Assembly: GCA_036897625.1 (NCBI GenBank)
Contig: JAYMTA010001052.1
Location: 1-22,118 of the forward strand
Reading direction: 5' to 3'
DNA from: Pelargonium cotyledonis
Taxonomy: Eukaryota; Streptophyta; Magnoliopsida; Geraniales; Geraniaceae
Length of the DNA stretch: 22,118 bases
Below the pieces are notes generated by a model. The model ran no database searches, had not been told where the DNA came from, and was given only the letters and a program-made list of their open reading frames with translations. Position numbers and translations under genes: made by a program. Below, piece by piece: positions 1 to 8,182 of this stretch. How positions within the stretch are numbered: position 1 is the first letter of the stretch; every line of letters starts with the position of its first letter.

Positions 1-103
1 ATTATTGTTAAAGAAGGGGAAGGAGGTAGATAGGGTTGTAGCAGCCAAGAAAGAGGAGCTTCAGATCAAAGTAGCAAAACACAGGGTGCAACTCTATTAT
101 TGA
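1..103 (+). CDS. Thioredoxin h-like copy A, terminal exon only (5' part outside window)
   Basis: From base 2 one frame encodes 33 residues beginning LLLKKGKEVDRVVAAKKEEL and ending in HRVQLYY, then TGA at 101-103. This is the end of a thioredoxin fold: the tail of strand beta4, the KEVDRVV strand beta5, and helix alpha4. It aligns without gaps to the last exons of the three copies at 2125-2268, 4653-4796 and 7898-8041. The active-site exon lies left of the window, so it cannot be said whether the gene is whole. Unlike B, C and D it has DRV rather than DK at beta5, the state most plant h-type thioredoxins show. Confidence 0.85.
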   Translation, partial: LLLKKGKEVDRVVAAKKEELQIKVAKHRVQLYY

Positions 104-746
104 TCATGCAAACCAACTGCTGCACAACCAAGGCTCAACCTTAGAGAACAAAATGATTTGATTGCTTTTATTTATTGATTTTTAGTTTTGTTACGATTCA
201 TTTGGTTTATGATTGTAAGGAATACCTCGAATTGAAGCAAAATAAAAGATGATCTCCATTTTTGTCATGCTGATGTTGTCAGAAACAAAAACTTCCTTTT
301 ACCGAAGACCTTCAAGTACAAAACATAGTTTGTAAATTTTCTGATGTCTTTCAGAATGAGGGACAGTACAGATTGGGAACAAGCATAGACCTACAAAATG
401 TTATGGCAATTGTCAAAACTTTTTGCATGCACTTTGTGTAAGCAGTTTATATTTCTTCTGGTAAACAAAACCAGAAATTTTGGTTACTTTTACTGCAGCT
501 GTTATATCGGCAGTTTACACATTGTAAGTAATAAAAGTAACAAAACCAGCAGTTTACACAATTTGTTGTTTTTCGCAGCAGCTGTAATTTTGGTTCACAA
601 ACAGCTCATATGGATTGATGCCTTCTTGCATTACAATTTGAGCCATAATGTTACAGATTACTTCACATTTCAGTTCATCTCTAGTTCTTAAACTGAACAT
701 TATCTCTAACTTTAATTAGAACAAATTTGACAAAAAAAAGTCTTTT
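104..746. repeat. Array intergenic repeat downstream of copy A
   Basis: No gene seen. The stretch aligns piecewise to the other intergenic parts of the array. A TTGTAAATTTTCTGATGT...TTCAGAATGAGGGACAGTACAG block (about 319-382) recurs near 5297, 8318 and 10995. A GATGCCTTCTTGCATTA block (about 618) recurs near 6003 and 9398. A CTGAACATTA...CTTTAATTA block (about 690-715) recurs near 6066, 7060 and 9473. Short open frames here have no support. Confidence 0.6.
241..246 (+). terminator. Poly(A) signal AATAAA of copy A
   Basis: AATAAA lies about 140 bp after the stop. It sits in a stretch (GAAGCAAAATAAAAGATGAT-like) that recurs at nearly the same distance after the other copies. Confidence 0.55.
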
Positions 747-836
747 GCCCACTACCATCACCCAACTCTAAATAATGTGATATTCACAACTGAAACACTT
801 CTATAGATACCAACTTTGGTTACTTTTATTCACTTT
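747..836 (+). promoter_or_regulatory. Solo ('ghost') promoter/5'UTR block 1, without a coding exon
   Basis: The sequence matches the core promoter and leader of the array genes: GCCCACTACCATCACC, a decayed TATA (TCTAAATA where others have TCTATATAAA), then CTTCTATAGATACCAACTTTGG and TTACTTTTATTCACTT. No ATG-GAC exon follows. After the leader the sequence goes straight to TGTCATGTTGATGT, which in copies A and B lies just past the poly(A) signal. A whole coding body therefore seems to be missing between leader and 3' flank. Probably non-functional. Confidence 0.6.
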
Positions 837-1234
837 GTCATGTTGATGTTCACTTCCTATGCACTCATGTGCGCCAAGAACCTGATTCAAGAAGATTGGT
901 GATAAGATTTGTGCAACTTATTTTAGATCAAGTTCAATTAGTGACTGATCAAATCATCTATTATACAACCTTAACACAATTTTACGAGTGTTACAGCTGA
1001 AAAAAGTAAAGGATCTGATTAGATCATCCCACAGCTCTGTTTCGATTCTTTTTTAGGAGTATTATCTTACTTATCTGTAAATGATAAAGTCTCAAGATCA
1101 AATGTAAGAACTCTGGTAACAGTAATTACATCGGATTAAGTCTCTCAAAAACCATTATTTTTACAAGACAATGTCTCAAACAAAGAAGAAAAGAATTGTC
1201 AGTACAACTATGTTTTTTCTTTTTTGATTGTGCA
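837..1234. repeat. Array intergenic repeat upstream of copy B
   Basis: No gene seen. CTTCCTATGCAC...AAGAACCTGATTCAAGAAGATTGGTGAT matches the stretch at about 2843-2897 after copy B. The AGTCTCTCAAAAACCATTATTTTTACAAGACA part matches similar text near 3133, 5485 and 9056. Confidence 0.55.
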
Positions 1235-1422
1235 TGAGATGCTTTGTTTTGCATGACATTTTTGACATTGACAAAGGTTGTGTAAAGGGGACTCCTCTAA
1301 AAAAAGCTCTGTCAGATTCTCTTTACCTATTTTCTCCACTTCTCTTTCTTTCCTCTTTTTATAATATTTTTTTTTTTGTGGTCCAAAACATGTACTGCTC
1401 TACTAAAACGTGCAGCTCAGAC
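1235..1422 (+). repeat. Array repeat block M, copy 1
   Basis: A block of about 250 bp recurs in the array. Landmarks are GAGATGCTTTG, TTGCATGACA, CTCCACTTCTCTTTCTTTCC, ATAATATTTTTCTGTGGTCC and AAACGTGTGGCTCA. Here it runs almost directly into the copy B promoter, whereas for copies C and D about 480 bp lie between block and promoter. It encodes no conserved protein and its role is unknown. Confidence 0.65.
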
Positions 1423-1571
1423 AATTTAAAATTTGCCCACTACCACCACCAAACTCTATATGAAGAGCCCTTCCCTCCAAGACATGACATTCATAACAGG
1501 AACATACAAAGTTTGGTTACTTGAAATAACTACCCGAAGAACTAGAGAAAAGGGGAGCTAAAGTTTTGAGT
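1423..1571 (+). promoter_or_regulatory. Promoter and 5' leader of copy B
   Basis: ATTTAAAATTTGCCCACTAC is followed by ACCAAACTCTATATGAAGAG, with a TATA-like box at about 1457-1462, roughly 110 bp before the ATG. The ACCAAAC-TCTATATA pair is shared with copies C and E and with ghost block 2; ACCAAAC resembles an AC-type MYB site (inference). No transcript evidence is available for the start site. Confidence 0.55.
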
Positions 1572-2268
1572 ATGGACAGGTTTAATGGAGGATCTTATGG
1601 AAATGCTACTCGTGTTGTCTCGTTCCACTCATCGTCCCAATGGAATCCTCGCTTGGAGACGACTAATGGAGGGTCTTACAGTAAGACACTCCATTTATCC
1701 CAATGGAAGGCTCCCTCAGAAAAGGCTACTCGTGTTATCGAGTTCCACTCGTTGTCCCAATGGAAGGCTCACTTTGAAGCCTCCAAACAAATCAACAAAT
1801 TGGTACCATCTATGGCTTCTTTTCCATTTTTTCCCCTTTGCTTCTTTTGCACTGTTTTGTTATACTGATATGGCTTTGTTCTGTTGAATGAAGATGGTGA
1901 TATATTTCACAGCTGCATGGTGTGTGCCTTGTAGAACCATGGAGCCAGCCATCAATGATATGGCTGCAAAGTTCACAGATGTTGAGTTCATCAAGATTGA
2001 TGCTGACAAATTGATGGCATGAACCAACTCCTTAGACACCTATATATGGTTTATGTTAGTGTTGTTGTTGCTGACTTGTTGTGATTGAGACTGATAATCT
2101 TGATACAAAATGTGAATGAAACAGTCTGTGTCTATGCAATTTGGAGTTCAAACAATGCCAACATTTATACTGTTGAAGAATGGGAAGGAGGTAGATAAGG
2201 GGGTGGCTGCCAAGAAAGAGGAGCTTCAGATGAAAGTAGCAAAACACAGGGTCCAAGCTTATTATTGA
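1572..2268 (+). CDS. Thioredoxin h-like protein, copy B (3 exons, GC-AG second intron)
   Basis: Exons at 1572-1802, 1894-2016 and 2125-2268 give 165 aa. Intron phases are all 0 and match copies C-E. Residues 1-77 are the repeat-bearing N-terminus (MDRFNGGSYG..., RVVSFHSSSQW, LHLSQW, RVIEFHSLSQW); the last repeat is the normal beta1-alpha1 start of the fold. Exon 2 holds the active site TAAWCVPC (Cys87, Cys90), exon 3 the cis-Pro loop TMPTF (Pro130) and the C-terminal helix. The best family match is subgroup II of plant thioredoxin h (FHSSxxWxxHF...NKLMVxxF type), a thiol-disulfide reductase. Two residues are unusual: Tyr81 replaces the buried Asp (E. coli Asp26), and Val replaces Gly in WCGPC. 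Intron 2 starts with GC at 2017 where C, D and E have GT. The ATG was chosen because it lines up with all copies; 1566 is TTG. Confidence 0.82.
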
Positions 2269-2402
2269 TCCTGCAAAACAATTGCTGCATAACAAGGCTC
2301 AAGGCTCAGAGATTTAACAACATTTGATTACAATTTTTTTAAATAATTTGTCAAGATTTATGGTTTATATATGATTGTAAGCAATACCTCAAATTGAAGC
2401 AA

Positions 2403-2408
2403 AATAAA
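2403..2408 (+). terminator. Poly(A) signal AATAAA of copy B
   Basis: AATAAA in the conserved CTCAAATTGAAGCAAAATAAAAGATG stretch, about 135 bp after the stop. Confidence 0.55.
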
Positions 2409-3230
2409 AGATGTTCCTTCTTTCTCATGTTGATGTCAGCTTTTGCAGTATTTTTCTTTACTTCGTAGTTTCAATGTCGAACTTAGCAACAAAAACTTCC
2501 TTATTATACCACGCAAAACTTCAGCTCAAACAGTAACATAAATCTGAAAAAAAATAAGAAATGAATTTTTCATGCAAGTTCATGCGCTCATGTTTTCTCA
2601 TTTAAAAGATCTTATCGTACAATGGATTAAAATGTTACATGGTTTTAATCAATTATATAAAAGAACTGTCTGCTAATAAGAGGATCGAATTATAGATCGA
2701 GGAGTCGTATTAGAAATATGAGTAACACATTCATTATATAGCATTTGTGTTAAAATCGTAACTATGTATAATATATCATCAAAAGAATCCATACCATTTA
2801 CAAGTCAAATCTTCAAGCTTATCAAAACAATTGAACATGTCTCTTCCTATGCACCAATCAGCTAATTAAGAACCAGATTCAAGAGAATTGGTGATGATCA
2901 AATCATATATCAGGACTCAAAATCACAACCAGAACACAGTTCTATGAGTACTATTACCAACAACCAAAAGGCAAGTATCTGACCCCAATATTGATCCAGA
3001 ATATTATTGAACTGTACCCTTTGTAATGTGTTTCAGCATGTTGCTTTGTTTATGCATTTCATGCTGGATAAATGCCTTCGCTTCCACGATCTATTATACA
3101 TATTAAAATATAAGCACTAGGCATTGGATTGGAGTCTCTAGAAACATTATCATTACAAGATACCATCTCAAAACAAATTACAAAAACATGTCAGTACAAT
3201 AAACTATATATGAGCCTCTTTTAACTGTGA
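2409..3230. repeat. Array intergenic repeat downstream of copy B
   Basis: No gene seen. It holds array repeat pieces such as CATGTTGATGTCAGCTT...CAGTATTTTTCTTTACTT (also after copy D near 8208) and TTGAACTGTACCC (also at 8641). The ORF-like stretch on the opposite strand at 2056-2295 is only the complement of exon 3 and its flank. Confidence 0.55.
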
Positions 3231-3504
3231 ATGAGATGCTTTGGTTTGCAAGACAGTGTTGACAATGTCAAAGGTTGTGTTAATGGGATACATGAATCTC
3301 AAAACCCCCTAGAAAAAGCTCTCCCAGTAGTCTCAGAATCTCTTTTCCTATTTCCCTCCACTTCTCTTCCTTTCCTGTTTTTTTATAGAATTTTTCTGTG
3401 GTACAAATCATGTACACCACTACTAAAACGTGTGGCTCAAAGGATTATGGAATTTGTGTTGTGTCTCGGGCTCACAAGATTGACTATATGCTGTTTTTGC
3501 TAAT
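3231..3504 (+). repeat. Array repeat block M, copy 2
   Basis: Full-length version of the block, from ATGAGATGCTTTGG through CTCCACTTCTCTTCC and AAACGTGTGGCTCAAAGGAT to CACAAGATTGACTA and TGTTTTTGCTAAT. It lies about 615 bp before the copy C ATG, the same distance as M copy 4 to copy D. Confidence 0.65.
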
Positions 3505-3955
3505 TTTGGTTCTTGATGATGTTTTTGCCTTTCAACTTCCAAGCAAAGTAAAATGAAACTACCCACCAAGAACAACATTTATTAATATAATGACTTGTCA
3601 TTAGTACATAGAATTCAGATTCTGTGTGTGGATGCTGGAAAACAGATTATTTGATGCTGCTTTCACTCACAATAGCCATAATTTTGGGTCACATACAGTT
3701 CCTTACAATTTGAGCCACAATTTAAAACATGACTTCACAATCCAATCTATGAAACTGACTTTAATTAAAAATATAACTGAGCAAGAGTCAAATTACTTCC
3801 AAAAATGGTCACTCAATTTGTTCTGTATGGTTTAAATAAGCTGTTCAGTGGGTACTTATGCTTGAAATATATTTATAATTTTATATTACTACCACACGTC
3901 CGTCCATTATGTAAAGTGTAATGATCTAGAACCGAATTCTATACCCAAAGAAAAG
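3505..3955. repeat. Array intergenic repeat upstream of copy C
   Basis: Shares TTCTTGATGATGTTTTTGCC, CAACTTCCAAGCAAAGT, GTACATAGAATTCAGATTCT and GTGGGTACTTATGCTT with the stretch before copy D (about 6759-7180). No coding potential is supported. Confidence 0.6.
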
Positions 3956-4120
3956 GATTTAAAATTTGCTCACTACCATTACCAAACTCTATATAAGGAG
4001 CCACTACTTCCAACACATGATATTCATAACAAGAACAGTTCTATACATACCAGCTTTAGCTTACTTTTGTTCACTTGCAAGAACAAGAAACAGAGAGAAA
4101 AAAGAGCCAAGGTTTTGAGC
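3956..4120 (+). promoter_or_regulatory. Promoter and 5' leader of copy C
   Basis: ACCAAACTCTATATAAGGAG gives a good TATA box at 3990-3996, about 125 bp before the ATG. The leader GTTCTATACATACCAGCTTT...AAGAACAAGAAACAGAG matches those of copies D and E and the ghost blocks. Confidence 0.6.
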
Positions 4121-4796
4121 ATGGACAGGTTTAATGGAGGATCTTATGGAAATGCTCCTCTTGTTACAAGGTTTCACTTGTCATCTCAATGGAATACTCA
4201 GTTCAATAGAACAGATGGAGGGTCTTATGGAAAGGCACTCCATTTATCCCAATGGAAAATCTCATTCGGAGAGTACTGATGGAGTGTCTAACGTGAAAGC
4301 TAATCGTGTTATTGAGTTCAAATCATCATCTCAATGGAAGGCTCATTTCGAAGCCTCAAAACAAACCAACAAACTGGTATAATTTATGTGTTTTTATCCC
4401 CTTTTTTAAAACTTGTTTCTTTTGCACTGTTTTGTTATACTGATATGGCTTTGTTCTGTTCAATGCAGATGGTGTTATATTTCACAGCTACATGGTGTGT
4501 GCCTTGTAGAACCATGGAACCAGCCATCAATGACATGGCTGCTAAGTTCACAGATGTTGAGTTCATCAAGATTGATGCTGACAAATTGGTGGTATGAATA
4601 CTTGTTGCGATTTAAGTACTGATAATCTTATTACAAAATGTGAATGAAACAGTCTGTGTCTATGCAATTTGGAGTTCAGACAATGCCAACTTTTATACTG
4701 TTGAAGAATGGGAAGGAGGTAGACAAAGTGGTGGCTGTCAAGAAGGAGGAGCTGCAGATGAAAGTTGCAAAACACAGGGTGCAACTCTATTATTGA
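4121..4796 (+). pseudogene. Thioredoxin h-like copy C with a frame change in exon 1
   Basis: Exons at 4121-4376, 4469-4591 and 4653-4796. Read from the ATG at 4121, the frame MDRFNGGSYG... stops at 4277-4279, because exon 1 carries one extra base relative to the sibling genes, near an A4 run at about 4255-4259. The rest is well kept: ATWCVPC, TMPTF and the HRVQLYY end. Exon 2 differs from copy D at only 4 of 123 bases, three of them silent. A second ATG at 4134 is in the other frame and reads 81 codons of scrambled N-terminus straight into the intact fold, so a 169-aa protein is possible by leaky scanning. The first ATG has a strong context (A at -3, G at +4), the second a weak one (T at -3). 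Intron 2 is only 61 bp. It could be a recent pseudogene, an altered gene, or a sequencing error in the A run. Confidence 0.65.
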
Positions 4797-4915
4797 TCAT
4801 GCAAAGCAATATTCAAGGCTCAGAGAATAACACGATTTGACTGGTTTTTCATTTACTTGTAACATTGTCAAGATTTATGGTTTATGATTGTAAGCAATTC
4901 CTCAAATTGAAGCAA

Positions 4916-4921
4916 AATAAA
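4916..4921 (+). terminator. Poly(A) signal AATAAA of copy C
   Basis: AATAAA in the conserved 3' stretch, about 120 bp after the stop. Confidence 0.5.
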
Positions 4922-5564
4922 AGACGATCTCTTCTTTTTTTGGCAGGTTGATGTTGTCTTCTGCACTATTTTCTTTACTTCACAAGTCTTTCTCATTCAG
5001 TCAGGAACCAAAAACATCCTTACACCAAGGAACAGAGAATATCTAAAGACTCTGTGCTACACAGACTACCACAACATAAGTATTAGAGGTCGCGTCAGCA
5101 ACAGAAACTAAGCAAACTCAATTCTTCCTCCAAAAAGGGTAACCTTTGATTTGTCAGCTTAATAATGTTTAAATTCTACCACAATTTTTTCTTCAAAACA
5201 AGGCATGTGTTAAAAAATACTAGAAACAGGATGAGGAATGAGATGGAAGTAAGGTCCAAAGTATTCGTGTACAGATCTTCAAGAACAAGACACTCCTTTG
5301 TAAATTTGATGATTTCCTTCAGAATAAGCCCTACAAAATGCATAATTGATGCACGAACTTTTCCATATATGAACTGTTTTGATTCTTGTAAATGCCAAAC
5401 CTTTGCACATATGCATAGAAAAATACACTCAAATAAGTCTCATGATCAAATATAATCATTTTTGTTATGCAACTAGATAGGATTAGAGTCACTACAAACA
5501 TTTTCTTTACAAGAAAACATCTAACACAATTTTTTTTGTTACAAAAACAGACTTTTGTTTATTG
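4922..5564. repeat. Array intergenic repeat between copy C and ghost block 2
   Basis: No gene seen. The part at about 5355-5515 (ATATATGAACTGTTTTGATTC, ...AAATGCCAAACCTTTGCACA..., GATTAGAGTCACTACAAACAT) is closely matched at about 8932-9072 before copy E. The part at about 5297-5345 matches the TTCAGAATAAGG block of the other flanks. The 96-codon open frame at 5165-5455 lies wholly in repeat and is not supported. Confidence 0.55.
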
Positions 5565-5771
5565 TGAATGTGATGCTTTCCTTAGCATGACATCCTTGAC
5601 AATGAAAACGATTCTGTTGGAGGTTTGCATATATGAATCTCCAAAACCACTGCAAAATCTCTCCCTCCCTCTCTCCTGTTTTTATTATTTTCTGTGGTGG
5701 AAAACACAAGTAACACTATCAAAACGTGCGGCTCATAGGGTATTGGGATTGGGCTTACAAGATTGACTATG
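5565..5771 (+). repeat. Array repeat block M, copy 3
   Basis: More diverged version: GTGATGCTTTCCTTAGCATGACA, ATATGAATCTCCAAAACCAC, TATTTTCTGTGGTGG, AAACGTGCGGCTCA, GGGCTTACAAGATTGACTATG. Its AAACGTGCGG and GGGCTTACAAG spelling matches the partial copy before gene E, not those before C and D. Confidence 0.6.
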
Positions 5772-6299
5772 TTTTTTTTTTATTTCCTTAAAGCAATACC
5801 GACTTGACCCAGAATTAACTTTTGGCTGCTTATGATGTTTGTGGCCTTCAACTTTCAAGCAAAAGAGAAAATGAAACTACCTAGAAGCATTTTGATTCTT
5901 TACTGCTGAATCAAAACTCCATTTCAGCTCAAGTTCCTAATAGCATCAGTACAATTGATTGTTATTAGTACCTAGAATTCAGATTCTGCAACTATATTGA
6001 TTGATGCCTTCTTGCATTATAATTTTAAAGATGACTTCACAATCCAGTTCATCTCTTGTTGTTATACTGAACATCACCTCTGATTTTAATTAAAATATAA
6101 TTTGACAAAAAGAGAGTCAAATTTACTACTACAAAGACCAGAAATGGCCACACAATCTTGTTCTCCTCTTTTCTTTTAACTATTATTATTTCAATCTTTT
6201 TCTCCTTTGGTTTCTAATATTAGTTTAAATAAGATGCTTCTATATTGGGTATTTGTTCTTTTGTCACATTTTAAGAATCATAAGCTTTAAAAGGAAAGG
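5772..6299. repeat. Array intergenic repeat before ghost block 2 (type shared with copy E)
   Basis: Aligns closely along its length to about 9195-9735 before copy E: TGACCCAGA...CTTTTGGCTG, GATGCCTTCTTGCAT, AAGACCAGAAATGGCCACAC, TTGTTCTCC, TCTCCTTTGGTTTCT, TTTAAATAAGATGCTT, TATTGGGTATTTGTTCTTTT. Copies C and D lack several of these, so this block and copy E's upstream region belong to the same subtype. Confidence 0.65.
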
Positions 6300-6412
6300 A
6301 TTTAATATTTGCCCACTACCATCACCAAACTCAATATAAAGAGCCCTTCCCTCCAAGACATGACATTCATAACACAAATAGTTTTATAGATACCAACTTT
6401 GGCTTACTTGTC
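6300..6412 (+). promoter_or_regulatory. Solo ('ghost') promoter/5'UTR block 2, without a coding exon
   Basis: Well-kept promoter: ATTTGCCCACTACCATCACC, AACTCAATATAAAGAGCCC (TATAAA at 6335-6340), ATGACATTCATAACA and a leader reaching CCAACTTTGGCTTACTTGT. Instead of the usual leader end TTACAAGAACAAGAAAC and exon 1, it continues TTACAAAAACATGTCAGT, text that before copy C lies just upstream of block M (about 3178-3195). The junction thus falls in a shared TTACAAxAACA, as expected for a deletion between short similar sequences that removed a gene. The TATA is intact, so weak non-coding transcription is possible. Confidence 0.65.
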
Positions 6413-6470
6413 AGTTACAAAAACATGTCAGTTAAATAAACTATGGTTTTCATATATATAAAAAAAATGT

Positions 6471-6728
6471 TTGAGATGCTTTGTTTTGCATGACATAGTT
6501 GACAATGATAAAAACTTGTGTTAAAGAGATACATGAATCTCCAAAACCTTTAAAAAGCTCTCTTGGAGTCTCAGATTCTCATCTCCTATTTCCTCCACTT
6601 CTCTTTCTTTCCTGTTCTTATAATATTTTTCTGTGGTCCAAAACATTACTCAAACGTGTGGCTCAAAGGATCATGGAATTTGTGTCTTGGACTCACAAGA
6701 TTGACTGTGATGTTTTTGCTAATATAAT
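6471..6728 (+). repeat. Array repeat block M, copy 4
   Basis: Full-length version from TTGAGATGCTTTGTTTTGCATGACA to TGATGTTTTTGCTAATAT, about 85% like copy 2 by eye. Sits about 620 bp before the copy D ATG. Confidence 0.65.
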
Positions 6729-7224
6729 AATACAAGCTTGAACCAGAATAAACATTTGGTTCTTGATGATGTTTTTGCCTTTCAACTTCCAAGCAAAGTG
6801 AAATGAAACTACCCACCAAAAGCATTAGATTCTTCACTGCACAACAAGGAACTTCTCTTACAACATAAGCTCCAACATTCATTACTGTAATGAATTGTCA
6901 TTAGTACCTAGAATTCAGATTCTGTGAGAGTAGATGCTGGATAACAGATCATTTGATGCTACTTTTCACTCACAACAACCATAATTTTGGTTCACATACA
7001 GCTCATTCCAATTTCAGCCACAATCTAAAAGATGACTTCATAAGCCAATTAATGAAATTGACTGTTACCTCTGACTTTAATTAGTTAATAATATAACTGT
7101 GCAAAGAAACAAATTTACTACCACAAATGGCCACTCTATCTTGTTCTTTATGGTTTAAACAAGGTGTTTAGTGGGTACTTATGCTTCTAAGTAAAGTGTC
7201 ACATTCAAGAACCCAATCCTATAC
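6729..7224. repeat. Array intergenic repeat upstream of copy D
   Basis: Matches the region before copy C almost throughout (TTCTTGATGATGTTTTTGCC, CCTAGAATTCAGATTCTGTG, GATGCTGG, GTGGGTACTTATGCTT, ACCCAA...ATACCCAAAGAAAAGGA). No gene seen; the 78-codon minus-strand frame at 6646-6882 is inside repeat. Confidence 0.6.
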
Positions 7225-7350
7225 CCAAAGAAAAGGACTTAAAGTTAGCTCTCTAGTCACTACAGTTATATATACATACCAACTTTGGCTTACTTGTACT
7301 CACTTACAAGAACAAGAAACAGAGAGGGGAAAAAAGCCGAGGTTTTGAGC
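7225..7350 (+). promoter_or_regulatory. Promoter of copy D, lacking the usual TATA segment
   Basis: Compared with copy C, about 50 bp containing ACCAAACTCTATATAA and the first part of the leader are missing: GGACTTAAAGTTAGCTC...CACTAC is joined to AGTTATATATACATACC. The only TATA-like sequence left is TATATATA at 7267-7274, which lines up with leader sequence (GTTCTATACATACC) in the other copies. Transcription would need this new box or a different start. Confidence 0.5.
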
Positions 7351-8041
7351 ATGGAGAAGTTCAATGGAGGATCTTATGGAAATGCTCCTCTTGTTATGAG
7401 GTTCCATTCATTGTCTCAATGGAATACTCAATTCAACAGAACTGATGGAGGGTCTTATGGAAAGGCGATCCATTTAACCCAGTGGGAGTCTCCTTCCAAT
7501 GGAGGGTCTCACGGGAAGACTACTCGCGTTATTGAGTTCCATTCATCATCTCAATGGAAGGCTCACTTTGAAGCCTCAAAACAAACCAATAAACTGGTAT
7601 CGTATTTGTGTTCTTTTCCCTTCTTTTGCACTGTGTTCGTAGATTTATTATACTGATATGGTTTTGTTATGGTGAATGCAGATGGTGTTGTATTTCACAG
7701 CCACATGGTGTGTGCCTTGTAGAACCATGGAACCAGCCATCAATGATATGGCTGCTAAGTTCACAGATGTTGAGTTCATCAAGATTGATGCTGACAAATT
7801 GATGGTATGAACCAACTCTTTATACACCTATGATTTATGTCAGTTTTGTTGTTGACTTGTTGTAATTGATCTCTGATAATTTTGATAAATGAAACAGTCT
7901 GTGTCTATGCAATTTGGAGTTCAGACAATGCCAACATTTATACTTTTAAGGAATGGGAAGGAGGTAGATAAAGTGGTGGCTGCCAGAAAAGAGGAGCTTC
8001 AGATGAAAGTTGCCAAACACAGAGTGCAAGTTTATTATTGA
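7351..8041 (+). CDS. Thioredoxin h-like protein, copy D (3 exons, intact)
   Basis: Exons at 7351-7596, 7682-7804 and 7898-8041, with GT-AG introns of 85 and 93 bp, give 170 aa. Exon 1 (82 codons) shows the three-repeat N-terminus most clearly: NGGSYG + LVMRFHSLSQW, DGGSYG + KAIHLTQW, NGGSHG + RVIEFHSSSQWKAHFEASKQ. The last repeat is the true beta1-alpha1 of the fold. Exon 2 carries Tyr86 in place of the buried Asp, then ATWCVPC (Cys92, Cys95). Exon 3 has TMPTF (Pro135) and ends HRVQVYY. Plant h-type thioredoxins of subgroup II are disulfide reductases found in cytosol, endomembranes or mitochondria. This N-terminus has no MG start for myristoylation, no hydrophobic signal and no obvious organelle signal, so cytosol is the default guess. 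This is the cleanest complete copy. The start begins MEK rather than MDR. Confidence 0.88.
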
Positions 8042-8176
8042 TTTATGCAAAACCAACAACTGCATGACCAAGGCTCAAGGCTTAAAGAATAACAAATTTT
8101 GATTCCTTTATTTATTTATATAATGTTGTTTAGATTTGTGGTTTCTGATTGTAAGCAATTCCTCAAATTTAAGCAA

Positions 8177-8182
8177 AATAAA
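8177..8182 (+). terminator. Poly(A) signal AATAAA of copy D
   Basis: AATAAA in the conserved 3' stretch, about 136 bp after the stop. Confidence 0.55.

Noticed and set aside
1566-1571. Upstream in-frame start for copy B (MS before MDRF)
   Set aside because: The codon at 1566 is TTG; the ATG at 1572 aligns with the starts of C, D and E.
5165-5766. Two frames of 96 and 99 codons between copies C and D
   Set aside because: Both lie in the array's intergenic repeat; the same sequence in other copies does not keep the frames.
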